Positions 15,172-24,097 of a stretch of DNA of 64,000 bases are shown one piece after another. The DNA lies in contig DEXK01000013.1 in the NCBI GenBank assembly GCA_002364085.1, forward strand, positions 308,908 through 372,907, read 5' to 3'. The notes below the pieces were generated by a model. The model ran no database searches and had not been told where the DNA came from. It worked only from the letters and a program-made list of their open reading frames with translations. This stretch comes from Balneolaceae bacterium UBA3186. GTDB lineage: Bacteria; Bacteroidota; Rhodothermia; Balneolales; Balneolaceae. Every line of letters begins with the position of its first letter. Within the stretch, counting starts at the first letter, position 1. The position numbers were made by a program, and so were the translations under genes.

Positions 15172-16599
15172 CTAAAACTGTTTTTCTAAGACCCGGGGAT
15201 GCTCTTCATTTACTTTGATGAGCATTTCTCCGAATAACGTATTTGCCCACGCAAACCAGTCTCTGGTGTATTGAGTTGCATCATTTTTGTAGAAGCTTTC
15301 ATGCATGAAACCGGTGTCGGCATGTGTTTCTTTCAGCATCTTGATACACAATGAGATCTCTTCAGGATCATAGCTGGTTATTGCTCTTAAGATGATTCCC
15401 ATCGGCCAAATACTGTCTTTTCCGGAATGCGGACTTCCTTGTCCCGTAGCGGCGGTACCGGAGTTGAAATAGGGGTTGTTTTCACTCAACAGGAACTTTC
15501 GGGTGTTTTTGTAAAGTTGACTTTCGGATTTTACAGCTTCTATATAAGGTAATGACATCAGAGAAGGAACGTTGGCATCATCCATGAAGATCTTGTTTCC
15601 AAAACCATCTACTTCGTAAGCGTAGATCTTACCGAAATTCAGATGCTCAAAAACGGCTTGATCTTCGATAGCCTGCTCAACTTGTTTTGCGAACATCTTA
15701 CATTCATGAGCGAAATCATGATCATCAAGTTCGTTCATATAAATATCATGAAGCTGATTCAGCGAAGTAACCGCAAACAAATTGGACGGGATCAGATACT
15801 GATAAATGGTAGAATCGTCAGAAGGGCGGAAAGCAGAACAGATCAATCCAGTTGGTTTTAATTGTCTTCCGGTTCCGTTAAAAGGCGGACTATCTATCAT
15901 TACGGAAGTACGTCTTGCAAATCGGTAGGGAGTGGTTCCATCCATGCGTTGTTCAGTTCTGAGCGTTTCAACTGCGAGTTTCATTGCTTTATCCCAATCT
16001 TCATCAAAAGCGGAAGTGTCGCCGGTAATTTGGTAATAAGCATTCGACAGTCGAATAGCGTAGCACAAAGAATCGATTTCCCATTTACGTTCGTGAATTC
16101 CGGGAAGCATTTGAGCGGAATCATCTTTCCAATACGATTCCTTGGTTACATCTTTGTAAAAAGCATTCGCATAAGGATCCAGATTGATACATTTCATTTG
16201 GCGATTGATGAGCCCCTTAACCAACTCTTTCAGCTTTTCATCTTTATTGATTAGTGGTAAGTAAGGCCACACCTGAGCCGTGGAATCTCTCAACCACATC
16301 GCATCAATATCTCCGGTAATGATGAAAGTATCCGGCTTGCCGTCAATGTATTCGAAGTCAACCGTGGTATCTAATGTATTGGGATAACAGTTCTCAAAAA
16401 GCCAGGAAACTTCCTCATCTTTAATAACAGATTTCATCTCTTTTATCACTTCCTCAACCGCGGAACTTGTAAAGGTACGCTCCGAAACCGGCGGACGTTT
16501 GCTGATAAATTCTTTTTTGGTGATGAAGCTCCCGAGTGGCATTGCAGATAAAGCTCCCAATGCAAGAGAGGAGTTTTTGAGAAAGGTTTTTCGATTCAT
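15172..16599 (-). CDS. Glycoside hydrolase family 125, exo-alpha-1,6-mannosidase-like
   Basis: This 475-residue protein matches GH125 (formerly DUF1237). It shares DIDAMWLRDSTAQVWPYLPL, YWKDDSAQMLPGIHERKWEI, YRFARRTSVMID, LKPTGLICSAFRPSDD, DSIWPMGIILRA and the C-terminal DTGFMHESFYKN and YTRDWFAWANTLFGE. Characterised members remove non-reducing alpha-1,6-mannose residues from N-glycan-like substrates with inversion. The N-terminus (RKTFLKNSSLALGALSA) is an export signal, so it probably acts in the periplasm. The stop codon abuts that of the histidine kinase on the other strand. It has no glycan-uptake genes beside it. Confidence 0.9.
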   Translation of the reverse strand: MNRKTFLKNSSLALGALSAMPLGSFITKKEFISKRPPVSERTFTSSAVEEVIKEMKSVIKDEEVSWLFENCYPNTLDTTVDFEYIDGKPDTFIITGDIDAMWLRDSTAQVWPYLPLINKDEKLKELVKGLINRQMKCINLDPYANAFYKDVTKESYWKDDSAQMLPGIHERKWEIDSLCYAIRLSNAYYQITGDTSAFDEDWDKAMKLAVETLRTEQRMDGTTPYRFARRTSVMIDSPPFNGTGRQLKPTGLICSAFRPSDDSTIYQYLIPSNLFAVTSLNQLHDIYMNELDDHDFAHECKMFAKQVEQAIEDQAVFEHLNFGKIYAYEVDGFGNKIFMDDANVPSLMSLPYIEAVKSESQLYKNTRKFLLSENNPYFNSGTAATGQGSPHSGKDSIWPMGIILRAITSYDPEEISLCIKMLKETHADTGFMHESFYKNDATQYTRDWFAWANTLFGEMLIKVNEEHPRVLEKQF

Positions 16600-16661
16600 A
16601 TCAGGGTGTTTATTTCCTGAGAAGATGAATCAATACATATGAAGTTGCAAGTAGTCTGTAT

Positions 16662-17141
16662 CTAATTATTCAAAACTATTATTGAAAGGTTTAGAACACT
16701 AGCAAAACTCACCCAGACCAAATAAGGATATAAAAGCCATGAAGACATTCTGTTTATGGGCTTGAACAATTTGATGGTGTAGACGATGAGAATGAGTAAA
16801 ATAATGATGTCAATAAAAGCCAGAAATGGATTCTGCATCCCAAAGAAAAGAATACTCCATAAACCATTTACGACGAGCTGTGATCCGAAGACAAAAAGTG
16901 CTTTTTTCTTTTGAATTTCAGGAGCTTTTGATTTCCAGACACTTCCTGCAGCAAATCCCATCAAGATATAAAGAAAGGTCCATACAGGGCCAAATATCCA
17001 ATTCGGTGGATTAAAGAAAGGCTTTTCTAGTATTGAGTACCAACCTGAGATATTTTCTGAAGTTGAGACTCCTGAGAGAAATCCTATTAGCAAACATAGT
17101 GCAATGGAAACAGGAAGTTTATACTTATTTGGGATAGACAT
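16662..17141 (-). CDS. tspO: TspO/MBR family membrane protein
   Basis: A 159-residue protein with five membrane helices, as in the tryptophan-rich sensory protein / translocator protein family. Conserved parts are GWYSILEKPFFNPPNWIFGP, VWTFLYILMGFAAG, NGLWSILFFGMQNPFLAF and the last helix YPYLVWVSFASVLNLSIIVL. TspO binds porphyrins and has been linked to tetrapyrrole and stress control. The ATG at 17141 was preferred over a TTG nine codons upstream. It is divergent from pheA with 98 bases between the two starts. Confidence 0.93.
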   Translation of the reverse strand: MSIPNKYKLPVSIALCLLIGFLSGVSTSENISGWYSILEKPFFNPPNWIFGPVWTFLYILMGFAAGSVWKSKAPEIQKKKALFVFGSQLVVNGLWSILFFGMQNPFLAFIDIIILLILIVYTIKLFKPINRMSSWLLYPYLVWVSFASVLNLSIIVLNN

Positions 17142-17239
17142 TTTTGCTTTTTGAAGTGATAATGCCAAATAGTGCTAAAAAATTCCCTCAATTTGAATGT
17201 AAACTTACTACCTTCTCGGTTCATCGAAATAGTTATGAA

Positions 17240-18376
17240 ATGAAAAAAGAACTGGAATCTATTCGGGAACGTCTAGATCAAATTGACAAAACCATACTTA
17301 AAGCTGTTGCTGAACGCCAGGATATTGTAAAAGAAGTAGCCGCGCTTAAGATAGACAAAGAAGCCGGTATCCGAGATATGGAGAGGGAGGAGCAACTTCT
17401 GAATCGAATTCGTCACTTTGCCCAAGAAATTGGTCTGGACAGATATTATGCAGAGCATTTATTCAGAGAGATCATTACAAACTCAGTTCGTTTTCAGACC
17501 CATTCTTTGGTTGATCATCAGAATAAGAGCAATGGCGATACCATTAAGGTAAGTTACCAGGGAACGGATGGAGCTTATTCGCATTTAGCAATTCAAAGAC
17601 ATTTTGGAGAGCGATACGGTAATGTTGAATGTTACGGTTATGATACTTTTCTAGAGGCGGCCAAAGCAGTTAAGGATGGAGAAGTTGATCTTGCTTGTTT
17701 ACCGATCGAAAATACAACAGCGGGTTCTATTAATGATACGTATGATATTTTAGGAGAAGCCCATTTACATATTGTTGGAGAGGAAATACTAAAGATCGTT
17801 CATTGTTTACTGGCTGTAGAAGATGTAGATGTTTCTCAAATCAGAAGGATATTATCTCATCCGCAAGCCATTGCACAATGCACTCATTTTCTTTCTAAAC
17901 TTCCCAGATGCAAAGTAGAATCATATCTTGATACTGCAATATCAGCACGTAAAGTTTTGGACGATGGCGATTTATCTCAGGCAGCAATTGCAGGGGCACA
18001 TGCCGCCGATCATTATGGATTAAAGGTTATTGCACATGACATCGCAAATCAAAAAGAGAATTATACTCGATTTGTGATTGTTGGCCCAAAACCGGTTAAA
18101 GTAGATCTTCAGCTTCCTGCTAAAACTTCACTGTTGATGGTTACATCCAATGAAGAAGGTTCTTTGATCGAATGCCTGAATGTACTTCATGAATTTGGAA
18201 TCAATATGAGTAAACTGGAATCCAGACCACGGATGAATGAACCTTGGAAGTATTCATTCCACCTCGATATTGTAGCAAATACAGCCGATCCTGACACCAA
18301 GAAAGCACTTAAAGAACTGGAAGCTAAAGCAGCTGAGTTAACTGTTCTTGGTTGTTATCCTAAACAAGAAAATTAG
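17240..18376 (+). CDS. pheA: Bifunctional chorismate mutase / prephenate dehydratase (P-protein)
   Basis: A 378-residue protein with three parts. An AroQ chorismate mutase is at about residues 1-90 (IRERLDQIDKTILKAVAERQ). A prephenate dehydratase follows, with YQGTDGAYSHLA, PIENTTAGSIN and the catalytic TRF in NYTRFVIVG. A C-terminal ACT domain carries the phenylalanine-binding KLESRP motif. It turns chorismate into phenylpyruvate for phenylalanine synthesis and should be feedback-inhibited by phenylalanine. The start at 17240 (ATG, MKKELESIRE) fits the family, while the longer open frame adds 32 residues that are not conserved. It converges on the barrel gene with two bases between the stops. 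Confidence 0.95.
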   Translation: MKKELESIRERLDQIDKTILKAVAERQDIVKEVAALKIDKEAGIRDMEREEQLLNRIRHFAQEIGLDRYYAEHLFREIITNSVRFQTHSLVDHQNKSNGDTIKVSYQGTDGAYSHLAIQRHFGERYGNVECYGYDTFLEAAKAVKDGEVDLACLPIENTTAGSINDTYDILGEAHLHIVGEEILKIVHCLLAVEDVDVSQIRRILSHPQAIAQCTHFLSKLPRCKVESYLDTAISARKVLDDGDLSQAAIAGAHAADHYGLKVIAHDIANQKENYTRFVIVGPKPVKVDLQLPAKTSLLMVTSNEEGSLIECLNVLHEFGINMSKLESRPRMNEPWKYSFHLDIVANTADPDTKKALKELEAKAAELTVLGCYPKQEN

Positions 18377-18378
18377 AA

Positions 18379-19452
18379 TTAGAAGGAATAAGTAGCTCGT
18401 AAAAAAGTACTGTATTGAGTTGGAATAATATCCAATCTTGGTACTCTGACACGATATCGAATATCAAAATTTAGATCTGAGCTGAAAATAAAGCGATATC
18501 TGATTTCAATTTCTTCAGAGTTTACACCATACGGGCTGGCAGTTAACCATTGTGAGTCGGTGCTGGCAAACTCTACCATTAATTCATGTTTTTCGGCATA
18601 TTTATTGATCCCAAAAGAAGTAACGGCACTTGTTCCGTTTTTAAACTCAGTATTCAAATTTTGGCCAAGTTCTCCAACAATCCTGAAAGACCCGCCTTTC
18701 AACACATCTTCAGCAGGAAAGTCAAAGGTTATTCTGGAGGCTAATGCCACATAAGTTGAAAACCCATCCGGTTTTAAGTATGCATTAGTTGCAAAGAAAA
18801 TTCCAAAGCCTTTTTGGATAATATTATTCTGGTCACGTGTCCTGTTTTCCGCTCCCAGATAGTAGTTGAAATTATGTTCAGAATTACCATAATTCAGATT
18901 AGCCTTATAAGGAAATGAAATTGCATCCCGGTTTTGATACTCGATAATAGCTTCTCCAAACCATTCACTATTCAAGCCTTTTTTAAGATATAATCCATCA
19001 CTCCAATGCACGAAATTTGCATTACTTTGAAATCTTAGGTGCGACCGGCCTGCATTTGATAAAACGCTTATTGATTTTTGGAATCGCCCAGCCTTCAAAA
19101 GGAAGTCTTCGTTAGTGTATTGATAGTAAAATTCGTCAAAGGAAAGTGAACCGTAAGCCAATTGCCGGTTTCCGTTTGCTTTGATAGTGAACTCAAAGGG
19201 TTCTGCTTCTTTAGAAACCAAATAAACTAATCGTCCTGAAAAAGAATGATTTTCATTGAAGAAATACTTAATACCGGGGCGAATTCGCAATAAAGTATTA
19301 TCTCCGCCAAGTCCATTTGCATCGGTATCAGTTCCAATATGTGCTAAACGTACATTTCCATAAAATTGAAAATTTGATTGTTGAGCATGTGCATAATCCT
19401 GAAATAACAATATTGTGAAAAGCAGGATGGTGGAGTAAATAAATTTCTTCAT
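18379..19452 (-). CDS. Outer-membrane beta-barrel protein of unknown function
   Basis: A 357-residue protein with a signal peptide (ending YAHAQ) and alternating amphipathic strands throughout, rich in Tyr, Phe and Asn. It ends in RATYSF, a terminal Phe typical of outer-membrane barrels. Features such as GRFQKSISVLSNAG and WSDGLYLKKGL recall alginate-export or porin-like proteins, but similarity is too weak to name a substrate. It is monocistronic and convergent with pheA. Confidence 0.75.
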   Translation of the reverse strand: MKKFIYSTILLFTILLFQDYAHAQQSNFQFYGNVRLAHIGTDTDANGLGGDNTLLRIRPGIKYFFNENHSFSGRLVYLVSKEAEPFEFTIKANGNRQLAYGSLSFDEFYYQYTNEDFLLKAGRFQKSISVLSNAGRSHLRFQSNANFVHWSDGLYLKKGLNSEWFGEAIIEYQNRDAISFPYKANLNYGNSEHNFNYYLGAENRTRDQNNIIQKGFGIFFATNAYLKPDGFSTYVALASRITFDFPAEDVLKGGSFRIVGELGQNLNTEFKNGTSAVTSFGINKYAEKHELMVEFASTDSQWLTASPYGVNSEEIEIRYRFIFSSDLNFDIRYRVRVPRLDIIPTQYSTFLRATYSF

Positions 19453-19532
19453 AGTTGATTCAGGGATTTAATATGTAAAATTACGGAACTGTTAAATTCA
19501 TTCCGATAGAAGTGAAAAATATATTTTAATAT

Positions 19533-20075
19533 TCATTTTGAAATTCTGTACAAGCAATGGGCTTTTAAAGGATGATTATCTTCAACCAATGGGTGATCAA
19601 ACTCTCCGATCTTTTTCATGCCAATTTTCTGCATCACTCTCTCAGAAGCTTTATTGATCAATGCAGTGAATGAGTACACTTCAACTAGATTAAGATCAGA
19701 AAACGCGAAGTCAAGACAGCGAGCAGAGCCTTCTGTTGCAAGACCTCGATTCCAGTACTTTTTATCTAAGCGCCAACCAATTTCAACACAAGGAGTAAAG
19801 TCAGCTTCAAAAGAAGAGTTTTTTAAACCAATAAAACCAATAAAGGTATTTTCTGGAAGCAGATCCACAGCAAAAAATCCATAACCATGTTCTTCGATAT
19901 GATCATTGATTTTCTTTATTAACAATTCTGTTTGTTCAATATTCAGAACCGAAGGGAAGTGTTTCATTACTTCAGGATCTGAGTTTATTTCAAAAAAAGG
20001 TTTTAGATCTGAATCATTAAATTTTCTGAATCCCAATCTATTTGAAGTAAAAAAATAGGGATCATTCATCATCAA
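19533..20075 (-). CDS. GNAT N-acetyltransferase, RimJ/RimL type
   Basis: A 180-residue acetyltransferase. RLGFRKFNDSDLKPFFEI is the usual start of this group, EIGWRLDKKYWNRGLATEGS contains the acetyl-CoA-binding Q/RxxGxG-like turn, and LVEVYSFTALINKASERVMQ with KIGMKKIGEFDHP is the C-terminal region of RimJ/RimL-like enzymes that acetylate protein N-termini or small amines. Three successive ATG codons open the gene, and the first overlaps the preceding oxidase gene by 14 bases. It is the last gene of the xseA-oxidase-GNAT operon. The substrate is unknown. Confidence 0.85.
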   Translation of the reverse strand: MMMNDPYFFTSNRLGFRKFNDSDLKPFFEINSDPEVMKHFPSVLNIEQTELLIKKINDHIEEHGYGFFAVDLLPENTFIGFIGLKNSSFEADFTPCVEIGWRLDKKYWNRGLATEGSARCLDFAFSDLNLVEVYSFTALINKASERVMQKIGMKKIGEFDHPLVEDNHPLKAHCLYRISK

Positions 20076-21042
20076 AGAATTTTTGAACCAGCATTAATAC
20101 TTCAGCAGCGCATCCCCATGAAACTGTGAATCCGGCTCCACCGTGTCCATAATTATGAATTACGAAAGCGGTTTCATCTTTTTCAAGTCTGATCTGAGTT
20201 CTTCCGGGACGTAACCCAACCTGCGCAGATATAATTGTTTTTGATTTTAAATCAGGGTCTAGTAACGTACATCGTTCAATTATTCTCTGGGTAAGTTGCT
20301 TATCAATTTTTTGTGAGTATTGATTTCTAAAAGCAGAGCCTCCCAGAACTATACAATCAGTTCTCGGAATAACATAGGTAATTTCATTGTGTGTATTGGA
20401 TGGTAATTCATCAAATGCTAGCCCGAAGATCCCTTCGGATGGTTCAATCTTAACTGTTTGCCCTTGAATGGGATACAGTTCTTTATCTTTAAATAATTCT
20501 TGAGAACCCAAACCGGAGCAATTAATAACAAGCGAATTTTCAGAAAGCTGCTCAAGATCTGTGATTTCCTGATAATGAATTGACCCGCCGTTATTCAAGA
20601 ATGTATCATGCAAAAAAGGAAGATAGATCTGAGTTTCGATCAAAGGGATTGAATAAGTATAGCAGTTACATTTTGAATCAAGAATATCAATACTACGATG
20701 ACTTATTTTAGATTTCGGAGGTAAGGCATGTAACCAATATGGAGTTTTGTTAACAGGCTCAATTATTTTGAATGGAACCATTGAAACACCGCTATTCGAA
20801 TTATGGGCTAATTCTTCGAATTTTCGAAACGACAGATTACTCCACTTTAATACTTTTTCAATAGGACGTGCTTCGTATGGAAACCATATTGCGGCTGCAT
20901 TTGCAGAAACGGTATCTTTAAAATGTTCTTTTGAAATAATGCTTACATCATATCCATTTTGCAAAAGAGTTATGCCGGTAGTTAAACCTGAAACACCACT
21001 CCCGATGATCTTAATCTTTGTAATTAAGGGGTTACTAGTCAT
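20062..21042 (-). CDS. FAD-dependent D-amino-acid oxidase-like protein
   Basis: A 326-residue flavoprotein of the DAO family. The N-terminal Rossmann motif is IIGSGVSGLTTG. The segments AAAIWFPYEARP, YVIPR and GLRPGRTQIRLE (which carries the substrate carboxylate-binding Arg), with the final NYGHGGAGFTVSWGCA, are the hallmarks of true D-amino-acid and D-aspartate oxidases and not of the broader glycine-oxidase group. It would deaminate D-amino acids to keto acids with production of hydrogen peroxide. It overlaps xseA upstream by eight bases and the GNAT gene downstream, so it is translated as part of that operon. Confidence 0.88.
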   Translation of the reverse strand: MTSNPLITKIKIIGSGVSGLTTGITLLQNGYDVSIISKEHFKDTVSANAAAIWFPYEARPIEKVLKWSNLSFRKFEELAHNSNSGVSMVPFKIIEPVNKTPYWLHALPPKSKISHRSIDILDSKCNCYTYSIPLIETQIYLPFLHDTFLNNGGSIHYQEITDLEQLSENSLVINCSGLGSQELFKDKELYPIQGQTVKIEPSEGIFGLAFDELPSNTHNEITYVIPRTDCIVLGGSAFRNQYSQKIDKQLTQRIIERCTLLDPDLKSKTIISAQVGLRPGRTQIRLEKDETAFVIHNYGHGGAGFTVSWGCAAEVLMLVQKFFDDE

Positions 21043-22228
21043 ATTTTAGGCGATCATCTTTCCATTCTATTTCAAAAGAATCTTTCTTTTTAAGATCTTT
21101 TGATGAACGAATCCATTTTTCATTTTGCCATACGCGGGCAAAACCTTTTTCTAGGGGTTCATTCGGATTTTGTTTGTCTAATCGATGTTGAAAAGCCAGT
21201 AAAAAATCCCTTCTGTTTCTCAATAAACCTGTGGTTTTGTACTCCAATTGTTCCTTCATAGAAGCGATTCTGTTTGCTGCAGTTTCCATCTTTTGTTGAA
21301 CGGCGAGGAGTGCATACGATCTGGCAAGATTAGTAACTTTGTCTTTATAAAACTGCACAGCCCCTTGAGTATTCAATTGGAGCCTTCTGTACAGGTCTTC
21401 AATTCTGATATTAATTTCATTTATATCCGGTACAGCCATAACCGCAGCTTGAGTAGGGGTAGCCGCTCTGGAGTCGGCTACAAAATCAGAAATGGAAAAA
21501 TCTACTTCATGCCCAACAGCACTGATAATGGGGATTTCGCAATGAAAAACGGCTCTGGCTACGGCTTCTTCATTAAAAGGCCAAAGATCTTCCAAAGATC
21601 CACCACCACGGCCAATGATTACTACATCAACATTTTTATGATTTGAGAAGTAATTAATTCCATTTACAATTTCCGGTGCTGCATTTACTCCCTGAACACT
21701 GGCATGAAATAATTTAACTTCAGCTAGAGGCCATCTTTTTTGAAGGGTAGCTCTGATATCCTGAAAAGCTGCTGTAGTTTTTGAAGTCACTACTCCTATT
21801 CTTTGAGGAAATTTGGGAAGAGCCAGTTTATGTATATCATCAAATAAACCTTCAGATTTCAGCTTTGCTTTTAACTTCTCAAAGGCTTGTTGAAGTTTTC
21901 CAATTCCTGCTTGCTGAACAAGATTAACGATCATTTGATAACGACCGTGAGGTTCATACACCTGAATATCTCCACCAATTACAATTTGTTGTCCATCAGT
22001 AAGATCGATCCCCAACCGTTGTACCGTACTTCTCCAAATAACACACGGAAGTTGGGCTCCGGAATCTTTCAGAGTAAAATAAAAATGTCCGTTTGCACTT
22101 CGTTTTACATTACTGGCTTCACCTTCTACCAAAATATCCATAAAGTTCTGTTCAAGAACAGTTTTGATCTTTCCGGTTAACTCAGTTACAGAAGGGATAT
22201 CAAATAAAAAAGGTTTTTGGTCTGTCAT
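21035..22228 (-). CDS. xseA: Exodeoxyribonuclease VII large subunit
   Basis: This 397-residue protein has an N-terminal OB-fold (ILVEGEASNVKRSANGHFYF) followed by the catalytic region (RIGVVTSKTTAAFQDI, VDVVIIGRGGGSLEDLWPFN, SAVGHEVDFSISDFVADSRA, TPTQAA) and a coiled-coil C-terminal part. With the small subunit it degrades single-stranded DNA to oligonucleotides. No xseB lies beside it. The ATG at 22228 (MTDQKPFLF) was chosen over a TTG seven codons earlier. It is the first gene of a three-gene overlapping operon. Confidence 0.94.
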   Translation of the reverse strand: MTDQKPFLFDIPSVTELTGKIKTVLEQNFMDILVEGEASNVKRSANGHFYFTLKDSGAQLPCVIWRSTVQRLGIDLTDGQQIVIGGDIQVYEPHGRYQMIVNLVQQAGIGKLQQAFEKLKAKLKSEGLFDDIHKLALPKFPQRIGVVTSKTTAAFQDIRATLQKRWPLAEVKLFHASVQGVNAAPEIVNGINYFSNHKNVDVVIIGRGGGSLEDLWPFNEEAVARAVFHCEIPIISAVGHEVDFSISDFVADSRAATPTQAAVMAVPDINEINIRIEDLYRRLQLNTQGAVQFYKDKVTNLARSYALLAVQQKMETAANRIASMKEQLEYKTTGLLRNRRDFLLAFQHRLDKQNPNEPLEKGFARVWQNEKWIRSSKDLKKKDSFEIEWKDDRLKYD

Positions 22229-22302
22229 ATTGAAATTTGTTTGCCCCAAACATACGAGAAATAATGATCTTGATTTAGTATAATGAGTGAAATCCTTTTG
22301 TT

Positions 22303-23058
22303 TTGAAAAAGATTTTACTGCTCATATTATTTTTTTATTTAACGAGTACTTCAGCATTCTCACAAGACAGAAACAGGTACTTGCTGGATATCTATGAATA
22401 TGATAAAGAATTGCAAGAGCTTGTTGAAAGAGTAGTTGACTCTCTAGGTGGAAAAGAGAGAAACCTAAACGCACAATCATTTCGAGCGAGTGGAGAGATG
22501 ACTTTTCAAACAGGGGAAAAGGTTGGGTTTGATCTGTATTATTTGAAAAAAGAGTGGTTCCGATTAGATCACAAGACGGAAAATAAAAGTGAATTATTTG
22601 TTCGACATGGAAGAGAGGGGCAGATTAAAAAAAGGGATACACAAGGAGTAGAAAGCATTCAGAATCTAAAGGGATTAAAATTGAATGAAGAAGAACAGTT
22701 TAATATTTATGAAAACAATCTTTTCGATTATGAAAACAAGAAACTAGATATCTATTACGAAGGAGAGATCAAAGTTGGGGAATTGGAAGCTTATATCATC
22801 CGTCTTTCAAGATTTAACTATGGAGAGGAGATGTACTACATATCGAAGGAAAATTACAGGCCTTTTATGAAGCAGGTATATTTTTTAGATGGTAAATACC
22901 AATCGGTTATAAATTACACAATTGATGAATATGTTAAGATGAATGGTGTTTTTTTACCAAAAATAATAAGATTGAAGAAGGACGGACAAACAAAAATGAT
23001 CGAATTTCTTAGCTACGATCTTTCAGCTGACTTTGACGAGGAATTTTTCTTGAATTAG
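22303..23058 (+). CDS. Exported protein, LolA/outer-membrane-lipoprotein-sorting-like
   Basis: A 251-residue secreted protein. Residues 1-20 (MKKILLLILFFYLTSTSAFS) form a signal peptide, and the start is TTG, since the signal peptide begins right there. The mature part has successive antiparallel strands of the kind seen in LolA-like proteins (FRASGEMTFQTGEKVGFDLY, EAYIIRLSRFNYGEEMYYIS and YRPFMKQVYFLDGKYQSVIN). This is a fold-level guess. No cysteine follows the signal, so it is periplasmic and not a lipoprotein. It overlaps the end of the opposing YCII gene by four bases. Confidence 0.7.
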   Translation: MKKILLLILFFYLTSTSAFSQDRNRYLLDIYEYDKELQELVERVVDSLGGKERNLNAQSFRASGEMTFQTGEKVGFDLYYLKKEWFRLDHKTENKSELFVRHGREGQIKKRDTQGVESIQNLKGLKLNEEEQFNIYENNLFDYENKKLDIYYEGEIKVGELEAYIIRLSRFNYGEEMYYISKENYRPFMKQVYFLDGKYQSVINYTIDEYVKMNGVFLPKIIRLKKDGQTKMIEFLSYDLSADFDEEFFLN

Positions 23059-23381
23059 CTTACAACTGGCCTCACCATAATCTCGAAGTAATTTAGTAAT
23101 GGGCAGGTTTTGGCTAAAAAAACAGCTTCATTTATATCTTTTGCAGCGATAATGGTGTACCCCAAAATTATTTCTTTAGCTTCTATAAAGGGGCCGTCTG
23201 TTACAACATGGTCATGATTGATAAGATGAGTGCCGGAATCCTCAAGACGTTGTGAGTCGATGTGTTGATCGCCAAGTTTTTTGATCCAGTTTACATGTAA
23301 AATTATTCGTTCTTTTAGAGCTGCTTCGGAAGTGTCAACGCCATCCTGACCTCGAAAAATAAGCATGTATTTATTCATCAT
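23055..23381 (-). CDS. YCII/DGPF domain protein
   Basis: A 108-residue ferredoxin-like-fold protein of the YciI family. The signature DGPFIEAKEIILGYTII names the DGPF subgroup, and the N-terminal KYMLIFRG strand is typical. Family members often neighbour sigma factors and some have dehydrochlorinase or epimerase-like roles, but most are uncharacterised. Two adjacent ATG codons (23381, 23378) are possible starts. The gene converges on and overlaps the end of the exported-protein gene. Confidence 0.88.
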   Translation of the reverse strand: MMNKYMLIFRGQDGVDTSEAALKERIILHVNWIKKLGDQHIDSQRLEDSGTHLINHDHVVTDGPFIEAKEIILGYTIIAAKDINEAVFLAKTCPLLNYFEIMVRPVVS

Positions 23382-23598
23382 TTACCCCGATTAATTCTGA
23401 ATTCTAATATAGAATTTCGGAATAAACGGATTAACTAAGAATAATGCTACTTACTAAGTTTGTGTTTAATTGATGCTTAAAACTCTTCAGTGCCCTTTTA
23501 AATACAAAAAATTCATGTTCAGAATGTTTCCCGCTATAAAATTTTTTATAAATATGGATGTTATAGACGTATGAGCACCCTTTAATTAAATTAATGCC

Positions 23599-23982
23599 AT
23601 GAATAGACTTTTAATTTTCGCTGCGTTAACAGCTTTTCTTTTTAGTTGTTCAAATACCACGAACTCAGAAGAAATTGATGAAGTAAATATCAGGATATCA
23701 AATGTAAGTGAATATGCTTACGAGAATATTATTTTTTCAAGCAGAGGCAATGAGCTTAGATTCGGAAACCTAGAGTCCGGCGAGTCCTCGGAATATAAAG
23801 TTACGGAATCAGCTTCAAGAGTAGTCTTTATTGAATTGATCATTTCAGATTCAACGTATACCATACAACCAATAGATGATCTTGGGGATGGTATTTTAGA
23901 AGACGGTAAATATACATTAACGGTAGATGCGGAATTAAAAGGGAGATATAATAGTCTCATATTTGATCTGGTTGAAGACTAA
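23599..23982 (+). CDS. Small lipoprotein, unknown
   Basis: This 127-residue protein has a lipoprotein signal peptide (AALTAFLFSCS, Cys17 the lipidation site). The mature part is predicted mostly beta (VNIRISNVSEYAYENIIFSS, KYTLTVDAELKGRYNSLIFD) and resembles a single beta-sandwich domain. No family is recognised. It stands alone, with gene-free sequence of 217 bases before and 115 bases after it. Confidence 0.72.
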   Translation: MNRLLIFAALTAFLFSCSNTTNSEEIDEVNIRISNVSEYAYENIIFSSRGNELRFGNLESGESSEYKVTESASRVVFIELIISDSTYTIQPIDDLGDGILEDGKYTLTVDAELKGRYNSLIFDLVED

Positions 23983-24097
23983 AATTGATACCCATTTATT
24001 CAGATAAAAGTTTAGGATGTAACCAATTACGTCTCAATCATTTCCAAAGAATTAAAAGAAAATGTAGCTTGTTAACTAAAAAGGTTGCTAAGCAATT

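Noticed and set aside
17144..17239. 32-residue N-terminal extension of PheA
   Set aside because: The chorismate mutase domain begins at MKKELESIRE, and the extension is unlike any known PheA and overlaps the divergent promoter region.
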